From contig CALOBW010000039.1 of NCBI GenBank assembly GCA_942491525.1, positions 103,617-167,616 on the forward strand: DNA of 64,000 nt, written 5' to 3'. Positions within the stretch are counted from its first letter, which is position 1; the number at the start of each line of letters is the position of its first letter. The notes under the pieces are model-generated. The model was not told the DNA's origin. It searched no databases and worked only from the letters and a program-made list of their open reading frames with translations. This document shows positions 1-8,827 of this stretch, piece after piece. Made by a program: the position numbers and the translations under genes. Source of the stretch: CAYWBU01 sp942491525. Its GTDB lineage: Bacteria; Desulfobacterota; Desulfomonilia; UBA1062.

Positions 1-1650
1 GGCCTGGGCTTCCAGGGCCATCCAGAGGTGGCACCAGCCGACCAGGGCGTCGCCGAAGCAGTTCAGGAAGTCCATGGCGCCGATGAGCGGCACGAACGGG
101 TTGGTTTTGATCAGACCCTTGAAAGCCATGGCGGTCTCGGCAATGGCGTTCAGGGAGTCGGCCACGATGCCGGCCTCTTTTTCAAAGGCGGTTCCCTGGG
201 CCTTGCTGGTGGTCTCCTGGGTCCAGCCCAGCAGGTTCATGAAGACCATGCCCTTCTGCAGTCCAAGTTTGCGGCCCAGCAGGTCCATGGCCTGGACGCC
301 GTTGGTGCCCTCGTAGATGCAGTTGATCTTCTGGTCGCGCATCATCTGCTCGACCGGGTACTCACGGCAGTAGCCGTAGCCGCCGTAGGACTGGACAGCC
401 AGGTCGTTAACGATCATGCCGCCGTCGGTGCAGTAGGACTTGACGATCGGGGTCAGGATCTCAACCATGCCGCTCCACTTGGCCTTCTCATCATCGGACT
501 CGACGATTCTGGTCATATCCATGGCGTGGTAGCAGAGCAGGGTCAGCATGCGCATGCCCTCAACATAGGACTTCATCTTGATCAGCATTCTTCTGACGTC
601 GGGATGCTGGATGATCGGCACTCTGGGGGCATCGGGATCTTTCATCTGGGCGATGTTGGAACCCTGCAGGCGCTCCTTGGTGTACTGGACGGCGTGACGG
701 TAGGCGGCGGTGGCTAAAGATACACCCATCATGCCGACGCCCTGGCGCTCTTCATTCATCATGTGGAACATGATCTTCATGCCTTCGCGCTCTTCGCCCA
801 TCAGGTAGCCGACGCAGTTGCCGTTTTCGCCGAAGTTCAGGGTACAGGTGGCGTTGCCGTGGATACCCATCTTGTGCTCGATGCCGCCGGTGTTGACGTC
901 GTTGAGCTCGCCGCAGGAGCCGTCATCATTGATCTTGTACTTGGGCACCATGAAGATGGAGATGCCGGGGGTGCCGGCCGGATCGCCATCGATGCGGGCC
1001 AGGACCGGGTGGATGATGTTCTCGGTCAGGTCGTGGTCACCGGAGGAGATGAAGCTCTTGGTGCCGGTGATGGTGTAGGAGCCGTCAGCATTCTTTCTGG
1101 CGGTGCTCTTGAGCATGCCGACGTCGGTGCCGGCGCTGGGCTCGGTCAGACACATGGTGCCGGCCCAGACGCCTGAGAACATGTTCTCAAGGATGATGTC
1201 GCGGTGCGGGCCGTGATAGAAGTCCTCCATCAGACGGGCGGCGCCGTGGGAGAGGCCGGGGTACATCATGAAGGCCTGGTTGCAGGACAAGAACATGTTG
1301 GCGCAGATGGCCGAAACCGAGGCCGGCAGCTGCTGTCCGCCAACTTCGTAGCTGTCGGAAGTGGCCATCCAGCCGCCCTCGGTGTAGAGCTGCCAGAGGC
1401 GTTTGTATGATTCGGGGGTGATAACCTGACCGTCCTTGAATTCGGCGCCGATCGGCTTGCCGTGCTGCTCGTCGGGGTAGGTCGGGGCGATCTCGTTCTC
1501 GGCCAGTTTGGCGGCCTCGGTCAGGATCATGTTGACCATGTCTTCATCATGGTCCTCGAACATGCCTTTGCCCAGGATACCCTCATTAAGTTTAAGGACT
1601 TCGAACAGGATAAATCTGCTATCTCTTTCGTCAACCCATTTACTTGCCAT
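1..1650 (-). CDS. acyl-CoA dehydrogenase (3' end outside window)
   Basis: Flavin enzyme that oxidises an acyl-CoA to the trans-2-enoyl-CoA. The frame is open from ATG at 1650 to the left edge (550 residues seen), so the last part is missing; relatives run near 600. The N-terminal part resembles the long acyl-CoA dehydrogenases with an extra N-terminal segment (MASKWVDERDSRF...). The FAD/substrate core carries CLTEPSAGTDVG and the C-terminal half carries YEGTNGVQAMDLLGRKL, whose Glu is the usual catalytic base position. This architecture matches the AcdA/DmdC-like group (3-methylmercaptopropionyl-CoA dehydrogenase-like), but the substrate cannot be told. A GGAGG site precedes the start. A TetR-type palindrome lies 37 bases upstream. 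Family call firm, substrate open. Confidence 0.9.
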   Translation of the reverse strand, partial: MASKWVDERDSRFILFEVLKLNEGILGKGMFEDHDEDMVNMILTEAAKLAENEIAPTYPDEQHGKPIGAEFKDGQVITPESYKRLWQLYTEGGWMATSDSYEVGGQQLPASVSAICANMFLSCNQAFMMYPGLSHGAARLMEDFYHGPHRDIILENMFSGVWAGTMCLTEPSAGTDVGMLKSTARKNADGSYTITGTKSFISSGDHDLTENIIHPVLARIDGDPAGTPGISIFMVPKYKINDDGSCGELNDVNTGGIEHKMGIHGNATCTLNFGENGNCVGYLMGEEREGMKIMFHMMNEERQGVGMMGVSLATAAYRHAVQYTKERLQGSNIAQMKDPDAPRVPIIQHPDVRRMLIKMKSYVEGMRMLTLLCYHAMDMTRIVESDDEKAKWSGMVEILTPIVKSYCTDGGMIVNDLAVQSYGGYGYCREYPVEQMMRDQKINCIYEGTNGVQAMDLLGRKLGLQKGMVFMNLLGWTQETTSKAQGTAFEKEAGIVADSLNAIAETAMAFKGLIKTNPFVPLIGAMDFLNCFGDALVGWCHLWMALEAQA

Positions 1651-1686
1651 AATAACCTCCTATTTTAAACGTTTTAATTTAAATTG

Positions 1687-1700
1687 TGAATGAGCATTCA
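1687..1700. promoter_or_regulatory. TetR-like operator palindrome
   Basis: TGAATG-AG-CATTCA is a perfect 6-base inverted repeat in the otherwise A+T-rich leader between the acyl-CoA dehydrogenase and the lipase-like gene. It resembles operators of TetR-family regulators of fatty-acid genes. Its half-site (TGAAT) recurs in the palindrome upstream of the TetR gene at 12548. Binding is inferred only. Confidence 0.4.
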
Positions 1701-1868
1701 TTGTTACTCTCAATTTACGCCCATGTCAATAGACCGTATATTGGTTTTAGACTATGTAAACATAGGCAAACGTTTATCTGTTTGTTTGGGATTGTTATGC
1801 TCTAACCGATATGACATACTCTGGATGATAAATAAAGTTGCATTGTGAGTAAAAAGGAGGATTTTCCT

Positions 1869-2705
1869 ATGCAAACTTCTGAAGGTAGCTTTATTAACAA
1901 GGACGGTCGCAACATTTTCTGGAAAGCCTGGGATCCATCAGAAAAACCCAAGGCGCTTCTTCACATCATCCATGGCTATGCCGAACATGTTGACCGCTAC
2001 AAGAATGTGGTTGATGAACTTGTGCCGGCCGGCTATGCCGTTCTGGGCACTGACCATCAGGGACATGGACGCAGTGACGGCAAGCGCTGCCACGTCAACT
2101 CCTTCATGGATTTCATCGCCGACGAGAAGCAGTTCCGTGAGCAGATCGTCAAGCAGCGCTATCCCGGCATTCCCTACATCATGCTGGGGCACTCCATGGG
2201 CAGCATCATCGCCATGAACTATGCCGAGATCTATCCCGAGGATATCGATGCCCTGGTGCTCTCCGGCACCGGCGCCGGTCCCGGCGATGCCATCCCGTCA
2301 ATTCTGAATGCCATCACCAGGGTCGCATCCAAACTGCTGCCCTCCATCCATGTGAAGTCGCCCCTGCCGGCCGACTTCATCTCGCGCGACCCGGAGGTGG
2401 TTAAGGCCTATGTGGATGATCCCATGACCTACGACATCATCACTCCGCGCCTGGGCGAACAGCTCACAACCTATAACCTGCGCGGCGCTGCCGAAGCTGC
2501 CCGCATCACCATGCCGACTTTGATCCAGTTCGGCACCAGGGATAACTCCTTCTCTGGTCAGAATGAACTATATGAGGCCGTCGGCGCCGCTGATAAGACC
2601 ATCAAGGCTTATGAGGGCCTTAAACATGAGGTTTACAATGAGCTCATCGAGGATCGCAAAATAGTATTGAGCGACCTGCATCAGTGGCTGGATGCGCACG
2701 TCTGA
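1869..2705 (+). CDS. monoacylglycerol lipase-like alpha/beta hydrolase
   Basis: Serine hydrolase of the Hydrolase_4 (serine aminopeptidase S33) family, most like monoacylglycerol lipase or lysophospholipase; it would release a fatty acid from a monoglyceride. The nucleophile elbow is GHSMGS, the oxyanion region is HGYAEHVDRY, and the C-terminal acid and His lie around GTRDNSF and LKHEVYNE. Length 278 residues is normal. I chose ATG 1869 because AAAAAGGAGG sits 8 bases upstream; an in-frame GTG at 1845 lies before that site and is unlikely. No signal peptide, so cytoplasmic. Its neighbour is an acyl-CoA dehydrogenase, which suits lipid turnover. Confidence 0.85.
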   Translation: MQTSEGSFINKDGRNIFWKAWDPSEKPKALLHIIHGYAEHVDRYKNVVDELVPAGYAVLGTDHQGHGRSDGKRCHVNSFMDFIADEKQFREQIVKQRYPGIPYIMLGHSMGSIIAMNYAEIYPEDIDALVLSGTGAGPGDAIPSILNAITRVASKLLPSIHVKSPLPADFISRDPEVVKAYVDDPMTYDIITPRLGEQLTTYNLRGAAEAARITMPTLIQFGTRDNSFSGQNELYEAVGAADKTIKAYEGLKHEVYNELIEDRKIVLSDLHQWLDAHV

Positions 2706-2707
2706 AT

Positions 2708-3007
2708 CTATTTAGGTATTCCAATTAGATTCAGGGCCTGGTCGGCCTCATACCAGAGGTCGATGGAGTAGCTGTAGCCCGGCACCTTGATGAAGGCGGC
2801 GTAGCGCTGCTGGATAAAGTCCAGGGCCTCCTCGGTGGTGATGCTGTCAAAGTAATAGAGTGAGATGACCTTGATGCCCTCATTGATGAAGCTCTTGACG
2901 TAATCCTTGCCCGCGATGCAATCCGGCAGCGGCTCAAGCTGCGCAAAACACTTGCCCATCTGGTTGCTGCTGGCATTGGGCCAAACTGCCTGTCCGATTA
3001 TGACCAT
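2708..3007 (-). CDS. small conserved-looking hypothetical protein
   Basis: A 99-residue soluble protein I do not recognise. The reading frame extends further upstream, but TAAGGAG ends 6 bases before ATG 3007, giving MVIIGQAVWPN as the start. It contains alternating hydrophobic segments (VISLYYFDS, FIKVPGYSYSIDLW) and a helical stretch (EEALDFIQQRYAAF), a pattern compatible with a dimeric alpha/beta-barrel (ferredoxin-like) fold; that is a guess. It ends 2 bases beyond the convergent lipase stop, and the ahcY terminator lies just upstream. Confidence 0.6.
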   Translation of the reverse strand: MVIIGQAVWPNASSNQMGKCFAQLEPLPDCIAGKDYVKSFINEGIKVISLYYFDSITTEEALDFIQQRYAAFIKVPGYSYSIDLWYEADQALNLIGIPK

Positions 3008-3047
3008 GTTTTTCTCCTTAAGCAGCAATATTAAGGGGATCTCAGAC

Positions 3048-3079
3048 AAAAAAAAGCCCGTGGAGAAATCCACGGGCTT
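3048..3079 (-). terminator. Rho-independent terminator of the thrC-metK-ahcY operon
   Basis: A perfect 10-bp stem (AAGCCCGTGG / CCACGGGCTT) with a 6-base loop. Read on the minus strand it is followed by a run of T. It lies 22 bases past the ahcY stop codon. Confidence 0.85.
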
Positions 3080-3100
3080 CTTGATTCGCTGCTTTTCTAC

Positions 3101-4519
3101 TTAGTATCTGTAGTGCTCGGGCTTATAGGGGCCGTCGGCATCGACACCGATGTAGTCTGCCTGCTCTTCTGTGAGCTTGGTCAGTTTGACGCCCAGCTTC
3201 TCCAGGTGCAGTCTGGCAACCTCTTCATCCAGCTGTTTGGAGAGGGTGGTCACGCTGATCTCATGATCGTTCTGCCAGAGGTCGACCTGGGCCAGAACCT
3301 GGTTGGTGAACGAGTTTGACATCACGAAGGAGGGGTGGCCGGTGGCGCAACCCAGGTTTACCAGGCGGCCCTCAGCCAGCATGAAGATGGCGTGGCCGTC
3401 GGGGAAGATGTACTTGTCAACCTGGGGCTTGATGTTCTCCTTGACGATGCCGGGGAACACTTCCAGCTTGCCCACCTGGATCTCGTTGTCGAAGTGGCCG
3501 ATGTTGCAGACAATGGCCTGATCCTTCATGCCGGCCATGTGATCGATGGTGATGATGTCCTTGTTGCCGGTGGTGGTGACGTAGATGTTGGCCTCACTCA
3601 GGGCGTCTTCAACGGTGGTAACCTCGAAGCCCTCCATGGTGGCCTGCAGGGCGCAGATGGGATCGATCTCGGTAACCAGCACACGGGCACCGAAACCGCG
3701 CATGGCCTGGGCGCAGCCCTTGCCGACGTCGCCGTAACCGCAGACGCAGACAACTTTGCCGGCCACCATGACGTCGGTGGCGCGCTTGATGCCGTCAGCC
3801 AGAGACTCGCGGCAGCCGTAGAGGTTGTCGAACTTGGACTTGGTGACCGAGTCGTTGACGTTGATGGCCGGGAAGAGCAGTTCGCCCCTGTCCATCATCT
3901 GGTAGAGACGGTGGACGCCGGTGGTGGTCTCCTCGGAGACGCCCTTGATCTCTTTGACCATCTTGTGCCAGTACTGGCCGTCGCGCTCCAGCTGGCGCTT
4001 GAGCACGGCGTTGATGATCTGGAGCTCCTTGTTGTCGGTGGGCTCGTCCAGGATGGCTGCGTCGTTCTCGGCGGCATAGCCGCGGTGAATCAGCAGGGTG
4101 GCGTCGCCGCCGTCATCAACGATCATCTGCGGGCCGCCTTCGGGGAAGGCCAGGGCCTGCAGGGTGCACTCCCAGTACTCCTCCAGGCTCTCGCCCTTCC
4201 AGGCGAAGACCGGGGTGCCGGTGGCCGCGATGGCGGCTGCGGCGTGGTCCTGGGTTGAGAAGATGTTGCAGGATGCCCAGCGCACGTCGGCGCCGAGGGC
4301 CTTGAGGCTCTCGATCAGCACGGCGGTCTGGATGGTCATGTGCAGGCTGCCCATGATGCGCACGCCCTTGAGCGGCAGCTCCTTACCGTACTTTTCGCGT
4401 ACAGCTACCAGGCCGGGCATCTCCTGTTCGGCGATCACGATCTCCTTGCGGCCGAAGTCCGCCAGGGACATGTCGGCCACCTTGTAATCCATTCCGGTAT
4501 AGTCAAGCAGTTCGGTCAT
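3101..4519 (-). CDS. ahcY: adenosylhomocysteinase
   Basis: Splits S-adenosylhomocysteine into adenosine and homocysteine, using tightly bound NAD+, and so removes the inhibitory product of SAM-dependent methylations. 472 residues, the usual length for the bacterial enzyme with the extra internal segment. Visible marks are MGSLHMTIQTAVLIE near residue 55, the substrate region NVNDSVTKSKFDNLYG, the NAD-binding loop GYGDVGKG, and the C-terminal KPEHYRY that reaches the neighbouring subunit's cofactor. It begins one base after the metK stop, so the two are almost certainly co-transcribed. Together with metK it forms the SAM cycle. Confidence 0.97.
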   Translation of the reverse strand: MTELLDYTGMDYKVADMSLADFGRKEIVIAEQEMPGLVAVREKYGKELPLKGVRIMGSLHMTIQTAVLIESLKALGADVRWASCNIFSTQDHAAAAIAATGTPVFAWKGESLEEYWECTLQALAFPEGGPQMIVDDGGDATLLIHRGYAAENDAAILDEPTDNKELQIINAVLKRQLERDGQYWHKMVKEIKGVSEETTTGVHRLYQMMDRGELLFPAINVNDSVTKSKFDNLYGCRESLADGIKRATDVMVAGKVVCVCGYGDVGKGCAQAMRGFGARVLVTEIDPICALQATMEGFEVTTVEDALSEANIYVTTTGNKDIITIDHMAGMKDQAIVCNIGHFDNEIQVGKLEVFPGIVKENIKPQVDKYIFPDGHAIFMLAEGRLVNLGCATGHPSFVMSNSFTNQVLAQVDLWQNDHEISVTTLSKQLDEEVARLHLEKLGVKLTKLTEEQADYIGVDADGPYKPEHYRY

Positions 4520-5689
4520 TTAGATGCCTGCCTTTGCCTTGAGGGCCTCGACTCTGTCGGTCTTCTCCCAGTGGAAATCGGCATCTTCGCGACCGAAGTG
4601 GCCGTAGCCGGCGGTCTTCTTGTAGATCGGTCTGAGCAGGTTGAGGGCGTTGACCAGATCCTTGGGCTTGAGTGGGAAGACTTCGCGCACCAGCTCGGAG
4701 AGCTTTTCGTCGGAAAGCTTGCCGCTGCCTACGGTGTCGATCATGACGCTGACGGGCTCGGGCACGCCGATGGCGTAAGCCAGCTGAACGTTGCACTCGT
4801 CGGCCAGGTCGGCGGCGACGATGTTCTTGGCGATGTAGCGGGCCAGGTAGGCTGCTGAACGGTCAACCTTTGACGGATCCTTGCCGGAGAAGGCGCCGCC
4901 GCCGTGGCTGGCCCAGCCGCCGTAGGTGTCAACGATGATCTTGCGGCCGGTCAGACCGCAGTCGCCGTGAGGGCCGCCGATAACGAAACGGCCGGTGGGG
5001 TTGATGTAGTACTTGGTGTCGTCGTCAAGCAGCTCGGCTGGGATGGTCTTGAGGATGACCTCGTCCATGATGCCGCTTCTGAGCTCTTCATTGCTGACGT
5101 CGGCGCTGTGCTGGGTTGAGATGACCACGGCGTCGATGCGCTTGGGCTGGCCGTCCACGTACTCGACAGAGACCTGGCTCTTGCCGTCGGGACGCAGGAA
5201 GTCGAGCTTGCCGCTCTTTCTGGCGTCGGTCAGGGCCTTGGTCAGCTTCTGGGCGTAGTAGATCGGGGTCGGCATGAGGGTCTCGGTCTCCTTACAGGCA
5301 TAACCGAACATCATACCCTGGTCGCCGGCGCCCTGCTCGGTGAACTCGCCTTCACCCTCGGTAACACCCTGGGAGATGTCGGGGGACTGGCGGTCGAGGG
5401 TCACCATGACGCCGCAGGTGTCATAGCTGAAGCCCATGTCGCCTTCGATGTAGCCGATCTCCTTGATGGTGCTGCGCACGATCTTCTGCACGTCGAGGTG
5501 GTGGGTGGTGGTGATTTCGCCGGCTACGACAACCAGACCGGTGGTTACCATGGTCTCACAGGCTACGCGGGCCTTGGGGTCGTGGGCCAGAATATCATCG
5601 AGAATAGCATCAGAGATGTGATCTGCAACTTTGTCGGGATGACCCTCGGTTACAGACTCTGATGAAAACAGAAAATTACCTTTTTTCAT
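4520..5689 (-). CDS. metK: S-adenosylmethionine synthetase
   Basis: Makes SAM from methionine and ATP. The 389 residues match the family. Family signatures seen are SSESVTEGHPDKVADHISDAILD at the N-terminus (here cited by its parts FSSESV and EGHPDK), GAGDQGMMFGYA and GGAFSGKDPSKVDRSAAY. Its ATG overlaps the stop of the upstream DUF502 gene (ATGA), and GGAGG lies about 10 bases before it. Downstream is ahcY without a gap. No SAM riboswitch is visible upstream of the operon. Confidence 0.97.
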   Translation of the reverse strand: MKKGNFLFSSESVTEGHPDKVADHISDAILDDILAHDPKARVACETMVTTGLVVVAGEITTTHHLDVQKIVRSTIKEIGYIEGDMGFSYDTCGVMVTLDRQSPDISQGVTEGEGEFTEQGAGDQGMMFGYACKETETLMPTPIYYAQKLTKALTDARKSGKLDFLRPDGKSQVSVEYVDGQPKRIDAVVISTQHSADVSNEELRSGIMDEVILKTIPAELLDDDTKYYINPTGRFVIGGPHGDCGLTGRKIIVDTYGGWASHGGGAFSGKDPSKVDRSAAYLARYIAKNIVAADLADECNVQLAYAIGVPEPVSVMIDTVGSGKLSDEKLSELVREVFPLKPKDLVNALNLLRPIYKKTAGYGHFGREDADFHWEKTDRVEALKAKAGI

Positions 5690-6306
5690 TCTATGTTACC
5701 TCCATCACTTGTTTTATTATCATATGACACAATTCCGCCGGAGATGATCAGTTTGAATGCATCCTGAACTGACATATCAAGCGGTATGGCATCTTTCTGC
5801 GGGATGATCAGGAAAAATCCTGAGGTCGGGTTGGGAGTGGTCGGCACAAAGATGTGCAGCATCTCCTCATCATTTTTCAAGATCGAGCTCTTGTGGCGGC
5901 CCTTGGTCACAAAGGCCACCGAGTAGAGCCCGGCTCTGGGGTACTCGATGATCACGGCCTTCTGGAAGGCCATGGATTTGTTCATCATCAGAGAGTCCAT
6001 GATCTGCTTGCTGGCATTGTAGATGGTGCCGGCGATTGGAATCTTGGACATGAATCTGGCGATCCAGTTGGTGATGCGGTTGCCCACGGTGTGCTGGGCG
6101 ATGAAGCCCATCACATAGACGAGGATCAGCAGCACGATGGTGCTGATGATGCCGAGGACGATGTTCTGGTCAAACCCGAGGTAGCGGGTTGCAAACCTGA
6201 TGATTGAGAGAATCAGGTACACCGTGATGAAGAGTGGGATCATCACCAGCGCTCCGGTCAGGATGTGGTTTCTGGTCCGTGCAAAGAACTGGCGCACCTT
6301 CTTCAA
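5686..6306 (-). CDS. DUF502 family membrane protein
   Basis: A 206-residue inner-membrane protein of the DUF502 family. Two hydrophobic segments near the N-terminus (about residues 15-36, GALVMIPLFITVYLILS, and 50-75, VLGIISTIVLLILVYVM) are followed by the family's PIAGTIYNASKQ motif and a soluble C-terminal half. The function of the family is not established. It sits between thrC and metK with a 2-base gap upstream and a 4-base overlap downstream, so it is expressed with amino-acid genes; I see no reason in the sequence to link it to their chemistry. Confidence 0.88.
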   Translation of the reverse strand: MKKVRQFFARTRNHILTGALVMIPLFITVYLILSIIRFATRYLGFDQNIVLGIISTIVLLILVYVMGFIAQHTVGNRITNWIARFMSKIPIAGTIYNASKQIMDSLMMNKSMAFQKAVIIEYPRAGLYSVAFVTKGRHKSSILKNDEEMLHIFVPTTPNPTSGFFLIIPQKDAIPLDMSVQDAFKLIISGGIVSYDNKTSDGGNIE

Positions 6307-6308
6307 TA

Positions 6309-7685
6309 TCAGTCCCTCTTGGCCAGATCCAGAAAGCTGGCGATGGCGGTGGCGTCGGCATCCAGGGATACCGGATCGTTTTTGTAGTCATCCTTGGTGC
6401 TGATGCCGTAGGCCGGATCGAAGGAGTCCTCGAAGTACATTCTCTGGAAGGTGGCGAACTTGAGCTGATGCGAAGTTGAGTCGACCACAAAGTTCTGGTC
6501 TTTGTTGACGATGCCCATTGCCAGAGCCTTCTTGAGGCCGGCCGTGGCTTCGCCGCCCTGGGTGCAGACCACGTGGCCGTGGCGGTTGGCCTGCAGCATG
6601 CCCTCCATGATCTCACTCTCATTGACCGAGACCACATGGAAGCGGTCGTTGTAGTGGTTTTCAACCAGCTGCTTGACCTTGGGGAAGCTTACCGGATCAC
6701 CGATCATGGCGGCCTGGGCCACCGACGGGCTGACCTTGACCGGGTTGAAGGTGCCGGTATCGCGCCAGCGGGCCACCGGGTTGGCGTGCTCGCTCTGGAC
6801 GCCCAGGATGGTCGGCAGCTTGCTGATGATGCCTAGGTTGTAGAGGTCCAGGAAGCCCTCCATGATGGCGGTGATGTTGCCGGCATTGCCGATCGGCACC
6901 ACGGCCACCAGGTCGTCCACGTCCCAGCCCATCTGCTGGGCCACTTCATAGGCGTAGGATTTCTGGCCCAGGATGCGGACCGGATTTTTAGAGTTGAGCA
7001 GGAAGACGTTGTAGTCCTGGGCCAGCTCCTCGACGATGCGCATGCAGTCGTCAAAGACGCCGGGCAGCTCGATGACCTGCGCGCCGGAACCCAGCGGCTG
7101 GGAGAGCTGGGCCGAGGTGACCTTGCCCTTGGGCAGCAGCACCACCGCGTGGACCTTGTCCTTGGGCAGGTAGCTCAGGTAGAGGGCGGCGGCGGCCGAG
7201 GTGTCGCCGGTGGAGGCGCAGATGCCGAGGACGTTGTCCATCTCCTTGACCCGGATGACGTGGTTGAGGAAGCTGATGGCCGAAGCCATGCCGCGGTCCT
7301 TGAAGCTGGCCGAGGGGTTGAATCCCTCGTTCTTGATTGAGAAGGGCGCACCCAGCCAGTTGCTCAGCTCGGGGTTGGCCTTGACGATGGCGGTCTGGCC
7401 GTCGCCCAGGTAGATGATGTCCTCCAGCGGCAGCATGGGCAGAATCAGCTCATGGAAGCGGAAGATGCCCGAGTAGGCCGGCTCGTTGGAAAGTTTGCGG
7501 CCGTCAAAGATCTCCTTCCAGGTGGCGGCCGGAATCTTCTTGTACTCCTCCAGGCTGGTGTTCTCGATCTTGAGCAGCGACCGGCACTGGGGGCAGGTGT
7601 AGATTAAATCGTAGATGTCATATTGGGCCCCGCAACCGATGCAACGGTAGATCAGGTTTCCCTTGGGCATGTTCACTTCTGGCAT
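6309..7685 (-). CDS. thrC: threonine synthase
   Basis: PLP enzyme that turns O-phospho-L-homoserine into threonine and phosphate. 458 residues. The N-terminus has paired cysteines (YRCIGCG and YTCPQC), a small zinc-finger-like lead seen in one class of threonine synthases. The PLP lysine is in NPSASFKDRGMA, and STGDTSAAAA and PIGNAGNITA are phosphate-binding loops. First gene of the operon thrC-DUF502-metK-ahcY; AGAGGATC lies before its ATG. Sharing a transcript with SAM genes is sensible because threonine and methionine both draw on homoserine. Confidence 0.95.
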   Translation of the reverse strand: MPEVNMPKGNLIYRCIGCGAQYDIYDLIYTCPQCRSLLKIENTSLEEYKKIPAATWKEIFDGRKLSNEPAYSGIFRFHELILPMLPLEDIIYLGDGQTAIVKANPELSNWLGAPFSIKNEGFNPSASFKDRGMASAISFLNHVIRVKEMDNVLGICASTGDTSAAAALYLSYLPKDKVHAVVLLPKGKVTSAQLSQPLGSGAQVIELPGVFDDCMRIVEELAQDYNVFLLNSKNPVRILGQKSYAYEVAQQMGWDVDDLVAVVPIGNAGNITAIMEGFLDLYNLGIISKLPTILGVQSEHANPVARWRDTGTFNPVKVSPSVAQAAMIGDPVSFPKVKQLVENHYNDRFHVVSVNESEIMEGMLQANRHGHVVCTQGGEATAGLKKALAMGIVNKDQNFVVDSTSHQLKFATFQRMYFEDSFDPAYGISTKDDYKNDPVSLDADATAIASFLDLAKRD

Positions 7686-7822
7686 TTGATCCTCTTAACC
7701 AAGCTTAGTTAGTTCTGTCACTCAACGAATGATTGATAAAATCAACCCGCTGTTGATCCATCATTATTATATTATAATGAGCGCCTAACCTATAATACGC
7801 TATTGACTTTTTCAACTGTTTT

Positions 7823-7851
7823 TTGGCACACTCGCGCACTGAAACGATAGT
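7823..7851 (+). promoter_or_regulatory. probable sigma-70-type promoter of purC
   Basis: TTGGCA, 17 bases, then GATAGT, giving a predicted transcript start near 7858 and a leader of about 40 bases before the purC ATG with its AAAGGAG site. The rest of the 215-base gap between thrC and purC is A+T-rich (ATTATTATATTATAATGA); it must also hold the thrC promoter, which I could not fix. No riboswitch fold was recognised there. Confidence 0.45.
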
Positions 7852-7900
7852 AACAGACGGCATTTAGGTGTCGAATCCCAATAGTTTCAAAGGAGAAATT

Positions 7901-8791
7901 ATGGCTACTTTGGTCAACATTGACATTCCCGGTGCTAAGCTGCTCAACAGCGGCAAGGTCAGAGAGATTTATGAGGCAGACGATAATCATCTGCTGCTGG
8001 TCACAACCGACCGCCTCTCTGCGTTCGATGTGATCCTGCCCGATCCGATTCCCGAAAAGGGTAAGGTTCTCAACCAGATCTCACTCTTCTGGTTCGACAA
8101 GATCGGCTCCATCATCAAGAACCACGTGGTCAGCGCTGACGTCAACGAGTATCCTGAGCCATTTAAGGGTGACGAGCGTTTGAAAGGCCGTTCCGTGCTG
8201 GTCAGAAAAGCCAAGCCGATCATGGTCGAAGCCATCGTGCGCGGCTACATCACCGGCTCCGGCTGGAAAGAGTACCTTCGCGACGGCTCCGTCTGCGGCA
8301 TTGAATTGCCGGCCGGCCTGCAGGAGTCCGATAAGTTGCCCGAGCCCATCTTCACCCCGTCTACCAAGGCCGAGGTCGGCGACCACGACGAGAACGTCAG
8401 CATCGAGAGGGCTGCCGAGATCGTGGGCGAAGAGACCATTCAGCAGGTCAAGGAGGCCGCTCTGGCCATCTACAAGATGGCTTCAGACTACGCCCTGGAG
8501 CGCGGCATCATCATCGCCGACACCAAGTTTGAGTTCGGTATCGTTGACGGCGAGATGATCCTGATCGATGAGGCCCTGACTCCCGACTCTTCACGCTTCT
8601 GGCCCCTGGATCAGTACAAGACCGGCCAGGGTCAGCCCAGCTTCGACAAGCAGTTCGTGCGCGACTACCTCGAGACCCTCGACTGGGACAAGACGGCTCC
8701 CGGCCCCGAGCTGCCCGAGGAGATCAGCACCAAGACCTCGCAGAAGTACATCGAGGCCTATGAGAAGCTGACCGGTAAAGATTTCGATTAA
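7901..8791 (+). CDS. purC: phosphoribosylaminoimidazole-succinocarboxamide synthase
   Basis: SAICAR synthetase of purine synthesis: joins aspartate to CAIR with ATP. The 296-residue form resembles the longer (yeast ADE1-like) enzymes rather than the short 237-residue type. Signatures are SGKVREIYE, TTDRLSAFDV, EAIVRGYITGSGWKEY and LIDEALTPDSSRFW. ATG 7901 is preferred over an in-frame ATG at 7868 because AAAGGAG stands just before it. It is separate from the purH-purD-purE group at 20.6 kb and from purB at 46 kb. Confidence 0.96.
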   Translation: MATLVNIDIPGAKLLNSGKVREIYEADDNHLLLVTTDRLSAFDVILPDPIPEKGKVLNQISLFWFDKIGSIIKNHVVSADVNEYPEPFKGDERLKGRSVLVRKAKPIMVEAIVRGYITGSGWKEYLRDGSVCGIELPAGLQESDKLPEPIFTPSTKAEVGDHDENVSIERAAEIVGEETIQQVKEAALAIYKMASDYALERGIIIADTKFEFGIVDGEMILIDEALTPDSSRFWPLDQYKTGQGQPSFDKQFVRDYLETLDWDKTAPGPELPEEISTKTSQKYIEAYEKLTGKDFD

Positions 8792-8798
8792 TTTAACG

Positions 8799-8816
8799 GG
8801 GGAGCTTCGGCTCCCC
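8799..8816 (+). terminator. hairpin after purC
   Basis: GGGGAGC-TTCG-GCTCCCC, a 7-bp G/C stem with the very stable TTCG loop, 7 bases after the purC stop. It has no T run after it, so it may be a weak terminator or an mRNA end stabiliser. bioA starts 12 bases later. Confidence 0.5.
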
Positions 8817-8827
8817 AACTCATTCCA

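Noticed and set aside
1845..1868. GTG start for the lipase-like gene
   Set aside because: It lies before a strong AAGGAGG that is correctly spaced for ATG 1869.
7686..7900. SAM riboswitch upstream of thrC-metK-ahcY
   Set aside because: The leader is A+T-rich and I could find none of the paired helices or conserved bases of known SAM riboswitches.
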